This document shows, piece after piece, positions 7,147 to 15,226 of a DNA stretch of 18,795 nt. Origin of the DNA: Paracoccus denitrificans (GTDB taxonomy: Bacteria; Pseudomonadota; Alphaproteobacteria; Rhodobacterales; Rhodobacteraceae); the NCBI GenBank assembly GCA_003240735.1, contig QFNE01000034.1, forward strand, positions 1 through 18,795, in the 5' to 3' direction. The notes beneath the pieces are model-generated. The model had not been told where the DNA came from. It ran no database searches and saw nothing but the letters and a program-made list of their open reading frames with translations. Each line of letters starts with the position of its first letter. Position 1 is the stretch's first letter. A program made the position numbers and the translations under genes.

Positions 7147-7239
7147 CCATGAACCCACCTATACAAATGGACAGTTTCGTTCACAAATGCGCGTATCGGT
7201 TGAGCCAAACCGCTTCCTGATATCGGAGCATTACCTGAA

Positions 7240-7482
7240 TTGATCGGCGTTGTGGTGTGGAGCGGGTCTGAATCCGCTGTAATCTGGTGCCAGGACCGAT
7301 TGGGGTTGGCATACATCAAGGCCGAGAATGGCGGCCTTTCACCCATGACGCCCCAGATCGGCGATCTTGTTGAATATGATGCGGTGGCCAACAACGACGG
7401 TGGCATCACTGTCACAGCAATGCGCATCATCACGCAGGGCCCGGATTCGCAAGTGGGCCCCGCGCTGGCAAGGTGCGGCTGA
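7240..7482 (+). CDS. Small hypothetical protein (80 residues)
   Basis: The frame begins at a TTG and reads MIGVVVWSGSESAVIWCQDRLGLAYIKAEN, then QIGDLVEYDAVANNDGGITVTAMRII. The alternation of short hydrophobic strands and the W-C pair suggest a compact beta-barrel-like fold similar in size to cold-shock or OB-type domains, but I see no RNP motifs and do not assign a family. There is no signal peptide or membrane segment. The start is uncertain: GGAG at 7225-7228 is 11 bases from the TTG, further than ideal, and the frame is open back to 7204. It ends two bases before the ilvH stop on the other strand. The opposite-strand frames here look less protein-like. Confidence 0.6.
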   Translation: MIGVVVWSGSESAVIWCQDRLGLAYIKAENGGLSPMTPQIGDLVEYDAVANNDGGITVTAMRIITQGPDSQVGPALARCG

Positions 7483-7484
7483 GG

Positions 7485-8045
7485 TCACACGCCCCGGGGT
7501 AGGGCTGCGACACCCGTCCGCGCGATGTCCATCAAGCCCAACGGGCGCATCAGATCGGCGAACGCATCAAGCTTGGACGGCGCGCCACTGATTTCGAAAA
7601 CAAAGCTTTCCAGTGTCGAGTCGACAACATTCGCGCGGAAGATCTCGGCAATGCGCAGTGCCTCGACCCGCCTTTCGCCGCTGCCGGCCACCTTGAAAAG
7701 CCCAAGCTCACGTTCGACCGAGGCGCCTTCGACGGTCAGGTCGTGGACTTCGTGAACCGGTACGATCCGGCCCAGCTGCGCCTTGATCTGTTCAATGACC
7801 GAAGGGGTGCCGCGCGTGACGATGGTGATGCGGGACAGATGCCCGGCATGGTCCGTTTCCGCCACGGTCAGGCTGTCGATGTTGTAGCCACGCCCCGAAA
7901 ACAGCCCGATGACGCGCGCCAGAACGCCCGCCTCGTTGTCGACGATCACCGCAAGGGTGTGCGGCTCTTCAAGGGCCGAGTTCGGGTCGCGCAGGTCGTA
8001 TGCCGAATGACTGGAGGCGCCGGTTTCAAGTTTCAAAGCCATCAT
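7485..8045 (-). CDS. ilvH: Acetolactate synthase regulatory (small) subunit
   Basis: The product is 186 residues. It binds the catalytic subunit and confers valine feedback inhibition on acetolactate synthase, the first common step of branched-chain amino acid synthesis. The N-terminal ACT domain spans about residues 28-105 (HTLAVIVDNEAGVLARVIGL, then GRGYNIDSLTVAETD). The second half contains RVEALRIAEIFRANVVD and FEISGAPSKLDAF, as in IlvH. Two adjacent ATG codons (8045 and 8042) follow AAGGA; either could be used. A leading segment of about 25 residues before the ACT domain is common in Rhodobacterales. It lies eight bases downstream of ilvI in the same operon. Confidence 0.94.
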   Translation of the reverse strand: MMALKLETGASSHSAYDLRDPNSALEEPHTLAVIVDNEAGVLARVIGLFSGRGYNIDSLTVAETDHAGHLSRITIVTRGTPSVIEQIKAQLGRIVPVHEVHDLTVEGASVERELGLFKVAGSGERRVEALRIAEIFRANVVDSTLESFVFEISGAPSKLDAFADLMRPLGLMDIARTGVAALPRGV

Positions 8046-8053
8046 CGCGTTCC

Positions 8054-9799
8054 TTACACCAGCACCGCGCCATCGGTTTCGATGACGCCCAGATCGGCCG
8101 CTTCGCCCATCAGCATTTCGTTGTGGGGCTTGCCGGACGGGATCATCGGGAAGCAGTTTTCATGCTTTTCGACCAGCACATCCAGAATGAAGGGACCGTC
8201 GTAGTCCAGCATTTCCTGAATGGCGTCATCAAGTTCGGCGGGGTCGCTGACCATGCGGCCCTTGCACCCGAACGCTTCAGCCAGTTTCACGAAATCGGGC
8301 AGGCTGTCAGACCAACTCTGGCTGTAGCGTTCACCGTGCAGCAACTGCTGCCACTGCCGCACCATTCCAAGGCGTTCGTTGTTCAGGATGAACTGCTTGA
8401 CGGGCGCGCGGAACTGAACGGCCGTTCCCATTTCCTGCATGTTCATCAGCCAACTGGCATCGCCCGCAACGTTGACCACCAATGCGTCAGGATGGGCCAC
8501 CTGCACGCCGATCGACGCGGGCAGGCCATAGCCCATCGTCCCCAGCCCGCCCGACGTCATCCACCGGTTCGGCTCGTCAAAGTTCAGATACTGGGCCGCC
8601 CACATCTGATGCTGCCCCACCTCTGTCGTGATATAACGGTCGCGACCCTTGGTCAGCGCCTCAAGACGCTCAAGCGCGTGCTGGGGTTTGATCACCTTGT
8701 CGGACGGGCGATAGGCCAGACATTTCTTGGCCCGCCATCTTTCGATCTGCGCCCACCACTGCTGCACTGCGGCGGCATTCGTTTTGCTGCCGCGGTCCTT
8801 CCAGATGCGCAGCGCCGTGGCCAGCACATCGCCGACGTCACCCACGATCGGCAGATCGACGCGGATCACCTTGTTGATGCTGCTGGGGTCGATATCGACG
8901 TGCACCTTGATCGAGCCGGGGCTGAAATCGGCAACGCGTCCGGTGATCCGGTCATCGAACCGCGCACCCAGATTGATCATCAGGTCGCAGTCGTGCATGG
9001 CCATATTGGCCTCATAAAGACCGTGCATCCCCAGCATGCCCAGCCACTGGTTGTCGGACGCCGGAAATGCGCCAAGACCCATCAGGGTCGAGGTGATCGG
9101 GAAGCCCGTTCCGTTGACCAGCTCGCGCAGCGTCTGACTGGCCGTCGGACCCGCGTTGATGACGCCGCCACCGGTGTAGAAGATCGGACGTTCGGCATTC
9201 TCGATCAGCTGGACCAGTTGGGTGATGGCCGTTTCGTTGATGTCCTGAGCGGTCTGTGCCTTACGCTCCTTCGGGCCCTGATAGGTGCCAGTCGCGAACT
9301 GGACGTCCTTGGGGATGTCGACCAGCACCGGGCCGGGACGCCCCTGAGTGGCCACGTCGAAAGCCTTGTGGATCGTCGCTGCCAGCTTGTCAGTCTCTTT
9401 GACCAGCCAGTTGTGTTTGGTGCAGGGGCGGGTGATGCCGACTGTGTCAGCCTCTTGAAACCCGTCGGTGCCAATCATGAACGTGGGAACCTGACCCGAC
9501 AGCACGACCAGCGGGATCGAGTCGAGCAGCGCGTCCGTCATGCCGGTCACGGCATTCGTCGCGCCGGGACCAGAGGTCACGATGACTACGCCCGGCTTGC
9601 CGGTGGACCGGGCATAACCTTCGGCCATATGCACCGCGCCCTGTTCGTGGCGCACGAGGATGTGGGTTATGTCGTTCTGCTGGAAAATCTCGTCGTAGAT
9701 CGGAAGAACTGCCCCGCCCGGATAGCCGAATACCGTGTCGACGCCCTGATCGCGCAGCGCTTCGATCACCATTCGTGCACCCGTCATCTCTCGGGACAT
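8054..9799 (-). CDS. ilvI: Acetolactate synthase catalytic (large) subunit
   Basis: The product is 581 residues. It condenses two pyruvates, or pyruvate with 2-oxobutyrate, using thiamine diphosphate, FAD and magnesium. The catalytic Glu52 lies in LVRHEQGAVHMAEGYAR. The ThDP-binding motif starts at GDAS (Gly446) and ends in NN at 473-474 (ILNNERLGMVRQWQ). The central FAD-associated domain contains LGARFDDRITG. The start at 9799 is chosen because AAGGAG lies seven bases upstream and MSREMTGARMVIEAL matches the family; the frame remains open to 9874, but that stretch lies over the promoter. It could equally be named ilvB; pairing with ilvH favours ilvI. Confidence 0.95.
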   Translation of the reverse strand: MSREMTGARMVIEALRDQGVDTVFGYPGGAVLPIYDEIFQQNDITHILVRHEQGAVHMAEGYARSTGKPGVVIVTSGPGATNAVTGMTDALLDSIPLVVLSGQVPTFMIGTDGFQEADTVGITRPCTKHNWLVKETDKLAATIHKAFDVATQGRPGPVLVDIPKDVQFATGTYQGPKERKAQTAQDINETAITQLVQLIENAERPIFYTGGGVINAGPTASQTLRELVNGTGFPITSTLMGLGAFPASDNQWLGMLGMHGLYEANMAMHDCDLMINLGARFDDRITGRVADFSPGSIKVHVDIDPSSINKVIRVDLPIVGDVGDVLATALRIWKDRGSKTNAAAVQQWWAQIERWRAKKCLAYRPSDKVIKPQHALERLEALTKGRDRYITTEVGQHQMWAAQYLNFDEPNRWMTSGGLGTMGYGLPASIGVQVAHPDALVVNVAGDASWLMNMQEMGTAVQFRAPVKQFILNNERLGMVRQWQQLLHGERYSQSWSDSLPDFVKLAEAFGCKGRMVSDPAELDDAIQEMLDYDGPFILDVLVEKHENCFPMIPSGKPHNEMLMGEAADLGVIETDGAVLV

Positions 9800-9845
9800 A
9801 GGCCTTCTCCTTGGACAAGCTGCGGCCATGTGCGCAGCAGGCCGG

Positions 9846-9874
9846 AAACTAGGCGGGTGATTCAGGCGCGTCAA
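9846..9874 (-). promoter_or_regulatory. ilvIH promoter
   Basis: On the minus strand, TTGACG (9874-9869) and TAGTTT (9851-9846) are separated by exactly 17 bases, a good sigma-70-type match. Transcription would start near 9839, giving a leader of about 40 bases. That is too short for a classical attenuator, and no leader peptide rich in Leu, Val or Ile codons is visible in it. Confidence 0.5.
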
Positions 9875-9954
9875 CGGCAGAAACGTAAAAAAATGTCCCT
9901 GCGGCGACGATGCGCGAAATTAAGTTGCGAAGAATCTCCGAGAACGGTGTTTTG

Positions 9955-10770
9955 TTACTGGCGAAGGTCGATGCGTGCGACTTGTTCGACAATCGGGTCG
10001 ACCGACAGGGGGTGAATGTCCGCCTCGTGCGATTGCGGATCACCGAGTTCCTGCCACACGCCGCCCTTGTAGATTTCCAACGCGTTGAACCGGGCCTTGT
10101 AGGCCATTTTGCGGCTGCCCGGCACCCAATAGCCCAGATAGACGAATGGCAGCCCTGCCTCTCGGGCGAGTTCGATGTGGTCCAGGATGATCCACGTGCC
10201 GAGGCTGTTTTGCGGCAGATCATGGTCATAGAAGCTGTAAACGAGGCTCAGGCCGTCATCCAGAACGTCGGTCAGGCAAACGCCGACCAGATCGTCCGGG
10301 CCGCCGTCCGGGTCGGTCGCGCGGTATTCGATGATGCGGGTGCGGACTGGCGTTTCCTCGACCATCGCCGCGAATTCGAAGACATCCATGTCGGCCATGC
10401 CACCGTCAGCGTGACGATGGTCCAGATAACGGCGGAACAGCTCATACTGCTCTTCGGTGGACCAGGGGCTGGTCGCCAGACGCCGAAGGCCGGCATTGCG
10501 ACGCAGCAGCTTTTTCTGCGTGCGTGACGGGGCAAAGTTCGCGACCCTGATCCGCGCCGACATGCACGCCACGCAGCTTTCGCAGCTGGGACGATAAAGG
10601 ACGTTCTGGGACCGGCGAAAGCCTTGCCGGGACAGCGTATTGTTCAGAGGTTGTGCGCTGTCGCCCGCAAGTGCGGTGAACAGCTTCCGCTCGGCGCGGC
10701 CATGCAGATAGGGGCAGGGCTGGGGCGCCGTCACATAGAACTGTGGCGCGTTCGGCAGGGTATGGCGCAT
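9955..10770 (-). CDS. bpt: Aspartate/glutamate leucyltransferase (N-end rule pathway)
   Basis: The product is 271 residues. It belongs to the bacterial Bpt/Ate family, which transfers leucine from Leu-tRNA to proteins with N-terminal Asp or Glu and marks them for ClpS-ClpAP. The N-terminal domain has PQPCPYLHGRAERKLF, then LYRPSCESCVACMSARIRV, with the conserved cysteines. The C-terminal GNAT-like domain has DVLDDGLSLVYSFYDHD, then YLGYWVPGSRKMAYKARFNALEIY. The start MRHTLPNAPQFYVTAP at 10770 fits the family; the frame is open upstream to 10869, but that part lies in the gap shared with glnE and looks non-coding. Rhodobacterales copies are often labelled arginyltransferase; the bacterial subfamily is expected to use leucine. 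Confidence 0.9.
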   Translation of the reverse strand: MRHTLPNAPQFYVTAPQPCPYLHGRAERKLFTALAGDSAQPLNNTLSRQGFRRSQNVLYRPSCESCVACMSARIRVANFAPSRTQKKLLRRNAGLRRLATSPWSTEEQYELFRRYLDHRHADGGMADMDVFEFAAMVEETPVRTRIIEYRATDPDGGPDDLVGVCLTDVLDDGLSLVYSFYDHDLPQNSLGTWIILDHIELAREAGLPFVYLGYWVPGSRKMAYKARFNALEIYKGGVWQELGDPQSHEADIHPLSVDPIVEQVARIDLRQ

Positions 10771-10971
10771 CACCGAAACCCTGCGCGGACTGGTCGGCTG
10801 GCCACGTGGCGGCTGGCGTGGGGGGACTGGAAAAAACCGTTCATCAGACGTCGCACGAGAAAGCCGCAAAGCCGGGATATGGGAAGCCTATCAACAGTTT
10901 TCCACCCCGCCAAGCGTTGCTGTGCATGTGCGCCGTTGACGCCGCAGCACCTGTCGAACAAGTTTTGCACC
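10771..10971. other. Divergent intergenic region between bpt and glnE
   Basis: These 201 bases separate two divergent genes and must hold both promoters. I cannot assign a convincing -35/-10 pair. A TTGACG lies at 10936-10941, but its 17-18-base-spaced partner is poor. Neither gene has a strong Shine-Dalgarno. No repeat or RNA gene was recognised. Confidence 0.4.
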
Positions 10972-13785
10972 ATGTCCGATTTCTCCGCGCGTATCACCCG
11001 ATTTCCCGTGCCCTTCGACCTTGCTCGAGGGCAACGCGCCGCCGCAGCCTTTGCCGATGTGCCAGAGGCGCTGAAACAATTGATCGACGGCGCGGCAGGC
11101 TCCAGCCCTTATCTCGACGGCCTATTGGGCAGCGAAGCGGATTGGCTGAAAGACGCCTTGTCAGCGGACGACCCTGTGCCGCTTGTCACGGCCGATCTGG
11201 CCGACCTATCGGCCAGCGACCTGGGACCAGCCCTGCGCCGTGCCAAACGCCGGGTCGCGCTGTGGACGGCGCTTGCCGACCTAGGCGGCGTCTGGTCGCT
11301 GGAACAAGTGACCGGGGCACTGACAGAGTTTGCCGATCGCGCGGCCGATCTGGCGCTGCATGCACAGATCAAGGTGGAAGCGGACAAGGGCAAGATACCT
11401 GCCCCGATTGACGGGAAACATCCAGACGCAGCGGGGCTTTTCGCGCTGGCCATGGGAAAAATGGGCGCGGGTGAGCTGAATTACTCATCCGACATCGACC
11501 TGATCGTCCTTTACGATGACGCCGCCTATGCCCCCGAAGACCAGCCCGAAGTTCGCGCCGCGCTGATCCGGGCGACGCGGCGCGCCATGGCGACGCTGTC
11601 CGATGTGAACGACGCGGGATATGTCTTTCGGACCGACCTGCGTTTGCGACCAGATGCGTCAGTCACGCCGGTCTGCATCTCGGCCACCGCAGCGTTGACC
11701 TATTACGAGGCCGAAGGGCGCAGTTGGGAACGCGCGGCCTATATCAAAGCACGACCCTGCGCTGGTGATGTCGCGGCCGGTGAGCGGTTCCTGAATGACC
11801 TGCGCCCCTTCGTCTGGCGGCGGCATCTGGATTTCGCGACCATCGACGACACACATGACATGCGCCGCCGTATCCGCGACCACAAAGGCCTGCGCGGCCC
11901 GATCGAGGCGCTGGGCCACAATCTGAAGCTTGGTCGTGGCGGTATTCGGGATATCGAGTTCTTTGCCCAGACCCAGCAGCTGATCGCCGGGGGGCGGGAC
12001 ACAGGATTGCGGATGCGCCAGACGGTGCCCGCGTTGCAAGCGTTGGCCGACAAAGGCTGGGTGCCGGGTGACGTGGCCGCTGAATTGATCGAGAGTTATC
12101 GGCGGCTTCGCGATATCGAGCATCGCATCCAGATGGTGAACGACGCCCAGACCCACAGCCTGCCCGTAACGCCCGAAGGGCTCGCCATTGTGGCAAATCT
12201 GGACGGCAGCGACGATCCCAATGCGTGGTCCGAGGCGCTCGTTCAGCGGCTGCTCCGGGTTGAGCAGTTAACGGGTGATTTCTTTGACACTGACGAAGGG
12301 GACGCTGATGCGCCCGATTTGCCCGAAGAAAGTCAGGTTATCGTGGATGGGTGGCAAACCTATCCGGCGCTGAAATCATCCCGCGCCCAGCAGATCTTTG
12401 ATCGGATCAAACCCCGCATCCTCAAAGGGTTGTTCCGCGCCGCGCACCCTGCCGAGGCGTTGAACCGCTTCGATACCTTCCTTCGTGCGCTGCCTGCCGG
12501 CGTGCAGCTGTTTTCGCTGTTCGAGGCGAACCCGTCGCTGATCGACCTGCTGGCCGATATCTGCGGGACCGCACCGGGCCTTGCTGCCTATCTGTCCCGA
12601 CACCCCGAGGTTCTTGACGCTGTTATCGGCGGTTCGTTCTTCTCTGCCTGGCCGGGGCAGGATGAGCTGCAGCAGCAACTGCAGACGCATTTGACGAACG
12701 TCATGGCGCAACCGAACGGCGGATATGAGCGCGCTTTGGATGCAGCGCGCGTCTGGGCGCATGAATGGCAGTTCCGTATCGGAGTTCACCACCTGCGGGG
12801 GCTCATCGGCGCTGATGAGGCGGGCGTGCAGTACGCCGACATCGCAGACGCGGTCCTGACGACTCTGTTCCCCTTGGTCACGGATCACTTTGCCATCAAA
12901 CATGGAACGCCCCCCGGGCGCGGCGCAATCGCGTTGGGCATGGGCTCACTTGGTGCGCGCGCGCTGAATGCCCAGTCCGACCTTGACCTTATCGTGATCT
13001 ACGATTCCGCGGATTCCGAAGGGTCGGACGGCGCGAAGCCGCTGCCGCCCCGGACATATTACGCGCGACTGACGCAGGCTTTCCTGACAGCGATCACCGC
13101 CCCAACCGCGGCCGGGCGGCTTTACGAGGTGGATATGCGACTGCGGCCATCAGGTCGCCAAGGCCCAGTCGCCACCAGCCTGCAAAGCTTTCGCAACTAT
13201 CAACTGACGGAAGCGTGGACGTGGGAGCATCTTGCCCTGACCCGCGCCCGCGTGGTGGCGATTTCGGGCTCAGCCGCGCGATCACTGGGCCACGACGTCG
13301 AGGTCCTTCGGCAGGAAATCATCACGACGCGCGGGAATGATCCCCGCATCGCAGGCGACTTGGCCGACATGCGCGCCCGGATATTCGCCACCAAGCACGC
13401 GGACGGAGAGTGGGAGGCCAAAACTGGCCCCGGTCGATTGCAGGATATCGAGCTTTTGGCTCAGTCGCTGGCCCTGCGCGCCGGATCATCCGCCCGGGGC
13501 ACCGCTGCCCAGTTGCGCGCCGGCGTGCGCGCCAAGCTGATAGATGCCGCAACTGCGAAAGAGCTGGCCGAGACGCACCGTCTACTTTCGCGTCTGCAAT
13601 CGGGAATCCGGCTGATCACAGAACGCGCGTTGGAGATGAACAGGGTGGGACTAGGGGCGCAGGAATTTCTGCAACGCGAGACAGAAGCGGAGACTCTGGA
13701 AGACCTTGGAAAGGCGCTGAGAACACGAACCGATCAAACGGCTGATATCATCGCGGCGACCCTGTCACAGGGTCTGCGTCATTGA
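10972..13785 (+). CDS. glnE: Bifunctional glutamine synthetase adenylyltransferase/adenylyl-removing enzyme
   Basis: The product is 937 residues, near the 946 of E. coli GlnE. It adds AMP to and removes AMP from glutamine synthetase under control of PII, so it adjusts ammonia assimilation. Two nucleotidyltransferase domains are visible. The N-terminal deadenylylating one has GAGELNYSSDIDL at about 165-177, with Asp174 and Asp176. The C-terminal adenylylating one has SLGARALNAQSDLDLIVIYD, with Asp670 and Asp672. Family segments EGRSWERAAYIKARP and LGRGGIRDIEFFAQ are present, and the latter is echoed in GPGRLQDIELLAQ near the C-terminus. The start MSDFSARITRFPVPFD at 10972 fits the family; the frame is open far upstream but lies there over antisense bpt. 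No Shine-Dalgarno is clear. Confidence 0.94.
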   Translation: MSDFSARITRFPVPFDLARGQRAAAAFADVPEALKQLIDGAAGSSPYLDGLLGSEADWLKDALSADDPVPLVTADLADLSASDLGPALRRAKRRVALWTALADLGGVWSLEQVTGALTEFADRAADLALHAQIKVEADKGKIPAPIDGKHPDAAGLFALAMGKMGAGELNYSSDIDLIVLYDDAAYAPEDQPEVRAALIRATRRAMATLSDVNDAGYVFRTDLRLRPDASVTPVCISATAALTYYEAEGRSWERAAYIKARPCAGDVAAGERFLNDLRPFVWRRHLDFATIDDTHDMRRRIRDHKGLRGPIEALGHNLKLGRGGIRDIEFFAQTQQLIAGGRDTGLRMRQTVPALQALADKGWVPGDVAAELIESYRRLRDIEHRIQMVNDAQTHSLPVTPEGLAIVANLDGSDDPNAWSEALVQRLLRVEQLTGDFFDTDEGDADAPDLPEESQVIVDGWQTYPALKSSRAQQIFDRIKPRILKGLFRAAHPAEALNRFDTFLRALPAGVQLFSLFEANPSLIDLLADICGTAPGLAAYLSRHPEVLDAVIGGSFFSAWPGQDELQQQLQTHLTNVMAQPNGGYERALDAARVWAHEWQFRIGVHHLRGLIGADEAGVQYADIADAVLTTLFPLVTDHFAIKHGTPPGRGAIALGMGSLGARALNAQSDLDLIVIYDSADSEGSDGAKPLPPRTYYARLTQAFLTAITAPTAAGRLYEVDMRLRPSGRQGPVATSLQSFRNYQLTEAWTWEHLALTRARVVAISGSAARSLGHDVEVLRQEIITTRGNDPRIAGDLADMRARIFATKHADGEWEAKTGPGRLQDIELLAQSLALRAGSSARGTAAQLRAGVRAKLIDAATAKELAETHRLLSRLQSGIRLITERALEMNRVGLGAQEFLQRETEAETLEDLGKALRTRTDQTADIIAATLSQGLRH

Positions 13786-13792
13786 TCGTCAT

Positions 13793-13808
13793 GGCGGCAA
13801 TCACCGCC
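13793..13808 (+). terminator. Possible hairpin after glnE
   Basis: GGCGG (13793-13797) and CCGCC (13804-13808) pair around a six-base loop, seven bases after the glnE stop. The stem is short but GC-rich. No T-run follows, so termination here is uncertain. Confidence 0.3.
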
Positions 13809-13895
13809 GACGGTAACGACGGTTTCCGACGTTCGATCCGGCCACCAGCCATACTGCCTTTACTGTCAGTCCTATCGTACGGAGAAAATTCATAA

Positions 13896-13969
13896 CACTG
13901 GCCCAACGGTAATGTCTGATTGGTATGTTGAGCAAATGTTTAACACGATCGGTCGTGTTGGGCCAAGTG
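13896..13969 (+). other. Overlapping inverted repeats in the glnE-zapA operon gap
   Basis: Within the 296-base gap (13786-14081), CACTGGCCCAAC at 13896-13907 pairs with GTTGGGCCAAGTG at 13957-13969. This gives 12 pairs with a single bulged base around a 49-base interior. Inside it, AACACGATCGGTCGTGTT at 13942-13959 is a perfect 7-base inverted repeat with a TCGG loop. The two structures share bases 13957-13959, so the full forms compete. The inner palindrome could also be a dimeric repressor operator. A TATAGA at 13985-13990 could be the -10 for the downstream operon, though no good -35 is spaced with it. The rest of the gap shows no recognisable gene. Confidence 0.45.
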
Positions 13970-14081
13970 GCGGGGATCTACCTTTATAGACAGGTTTGGC
14001 TCAAATGCTTGGTATCGCAGGCGGATTACCGGGCCGCTTGCCACATGCGCCGTTGGGTGCGACAACCGTGGAAGACGCAGG

Positions 14082-14777
14082 ATGAAGGCTGGATCTGAAA
14101 TGAGCGATGTGTCTGCCAGTGAGCGACGTTTGATCGCAGCACTTGACCGGTTGGATCTGGCAATCAATCAGGGCGCAAAGCATTTGTCCGCTGGACACGC
14201 GCCTGCGGACACCCCTGCCGTGTCTGAAATAGAATCGCATCTGGCTCACGCCCGGGCCGAAAACCGTCGTCTGTCCGATGATCTTGCCGCACTGCACGAC
14301 CGCCAGTCGGCCACGCTTGGAGCGATGCAATCTCGCCTGAATGAAGCACACGAACGATTGACCGGTGCAGGTGAGCAGGCGGGCCGTCTTGCCGCGGCAA
14401 ACGATGGTCTGTCGGCGGCAAACCGCGCCTTGATCGAGGCCGGCGGTGACTGGGGGGCGAGTGGAGAAGCCGCGACCATTGCCGCGCTTGAGGCAGAGAT
14501 CGAATCCCTTCGGGCGACACGCGCGGCGGAAATCGCGCAAATGGGTGACATTCTGGACGCGCTCGACAACCTTATCGGCACACCCCCTCCGCCATCGCGT
14601 CCGCAGCGCAAATCCACCCTGCCGGAGACACCTTTGGAAGCCGCGACCGATGAGCCGCCCGAGGAGATCACCGCCGAACTGGTTGTTGAACGGGACGATG
14701 ACGTGCCATCCAGCTTCTTCGACGACTTCGGCGATGGCCCGGATGATGGCGACACTGACCGGAAGGGACGCCCCTGA
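14082..14777 (+). CDS. Coiled-coil protein of unknown function, cotranscribed with zapA
   Basis: The product is 231 residues with no recognised enzyme domain. Residues about 10-165 are alanine-, glutamate- and leucine-rich and look largely helical and coiled-coil (SEIESHLAHARAENRRLSDD, ATIAALEAEIESLRA, IAQMGDILDALDNLIG). The rest is a proline-rich then strongly acidic tail (ERDDDVPSSFFDDFGDGPDD), probably disordered. There is no signal peptide or membrane segment, so it is likely cytoplasmic. An ATG at 14100 is an alternative start and neither has a strong ribosome site. Its TGA overlaps the zapA ATG by one base (TGATG), so the two are coupled. A role in cell division alongside ZapA is inference from that linkage only. 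Confidence 0.75.
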   Translation: MKAGSEMSDVSASERRLIAALDRLDLAINQGAKHLSAGHAPADTPAVSEIESHLAHARAENRRLSDDLAALHDRQSATLGAMQSRLNEAHERLTGAGEQAGRLAAANDGLSAANRALIEAGGDWGASGEAATIAALEAEIESLRATRAAEIAQMGDILDALDNLIGTPPPPSRPQRKSTLPETPLEAATDEPPEEITAELVVERDDDVPSSFFDDFGDGPDDGDTDRKGRP

Positions 14778-15142
14778 TGCCGAACGTTGATTTCACTTTG
14801 GGCAACAAGGACTACACCCTGACCTGTCAGGCGGGTGAGGAGCGTCTGTTGAAGCGCGCCGCCGCGATGCTTGACGCCGAGGCGCAGCAGATTATCGGCC
14901 AGGCGGGCCGCATGCCTGAGCCGCGCTTGCTGCTTCTGGCGGGGCTGATGCTGGCAGATCGCACCTTGGCGCTGGAAGATCGCGTCGCGTCGGCAGAGCG
15001 AGAGTTGGCCAGACTGAAGGCAAACCCGCCCAAAACCGAAGTGCCGGTGATCCCCCACGGCCTTGTCGATGCGATGGCCCAGCTGGCCGCGCGCGCAGAG
15101 GCGTTGGCCGACAAGGCTGACGAGGAACTGACCCGGCCCTGA
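14777..15142 (+). CDS. zapA: Cell division protein ZapA
   Basis: The product is 121 residues, the size of ZapA. ZapA binds FtsZ at midcell and stabilises and bundles the Z-ring filaments. The N-terminal strand region reads MPNVDFTLGNKDYTLTCQAGEERLLKRAA, followed by helix AAMLDAEAQQIIGQAGRMPEPRLLLLAGLMLAD. A coiled-coil helix (LALEDRVASAERELARLKA) follows. The C-terminal IPHGLVDAMAQLAARAEALAD segment is an additional helix. The start is fixed by the coupled TGATG overlap with the preceding gene. The next gene, ku, begins 84 bases later. Confidence 0.85.
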   Translation: MPNVDFTLGNKDYTLTCQAGEERLLKRAAAMLDAEAQQIIGQAGRMPEPRLLLLAGLMLADRTLALEDRVASAERELARLKANPPKTEVPVIPHGLVDAMAQLAARAEALADKADEELTRP

Positions 15143-15226
15143 TCGCCACGTCCGTGCAACCCTGCCCGCGGCACTCGCGTTGCCGTGATGGAAAGGGCTG
15201 CGGCCCGGCAAGTGGGGGTCGGCAAC

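Noticed and set aside
7149..7220. A 23-codon frame between pcaQ and the hypothetical gene
   Set aside because: It has only a weak, closely spaced AAGG and no recognisable features; frames this short are expected by chance.
9887..9893. A seven-base T-run on the minus strand downstream of bpt, suggesting a terminator
   Set aside because: The sequence before it forms at most a three-base stem, so no credible terminator hairpin is present.
8000..10015. A very long open frame on the plus strand (671 codons) antisense to ilvI and ilvH
   Set aside because: It lies opposite genes with unmistakable acetolactate synthase motifs. Its translation is rich in His, Arg and Gln without domain structure, as expected for an antisense frame in GC-rich DNA.
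9799..10770. Functional link between bpt (uses leucyl-tRNA) and ilvIH (leucine pathway)
   Set aside because: The genes are separated by a dedicated ilvI promoter and nothing in the sequence supports co-regulation.
10889..10905. Sequences resembling DnaA boxes (CTATCAACAG, TTTTCCACC) between bpt and glnE
   Set aside because: Each differs from TTATCCACA at key positions, and there is no cluster or AT-rich unwinding region.
15143..15226. Possible 6S RNA (ssrS), which is linked to zapA in several bacteria
   Set aside because: The gap is only 84 bases, too short for 6S RNA, and I could not fold the expected long bulged hairpin there.
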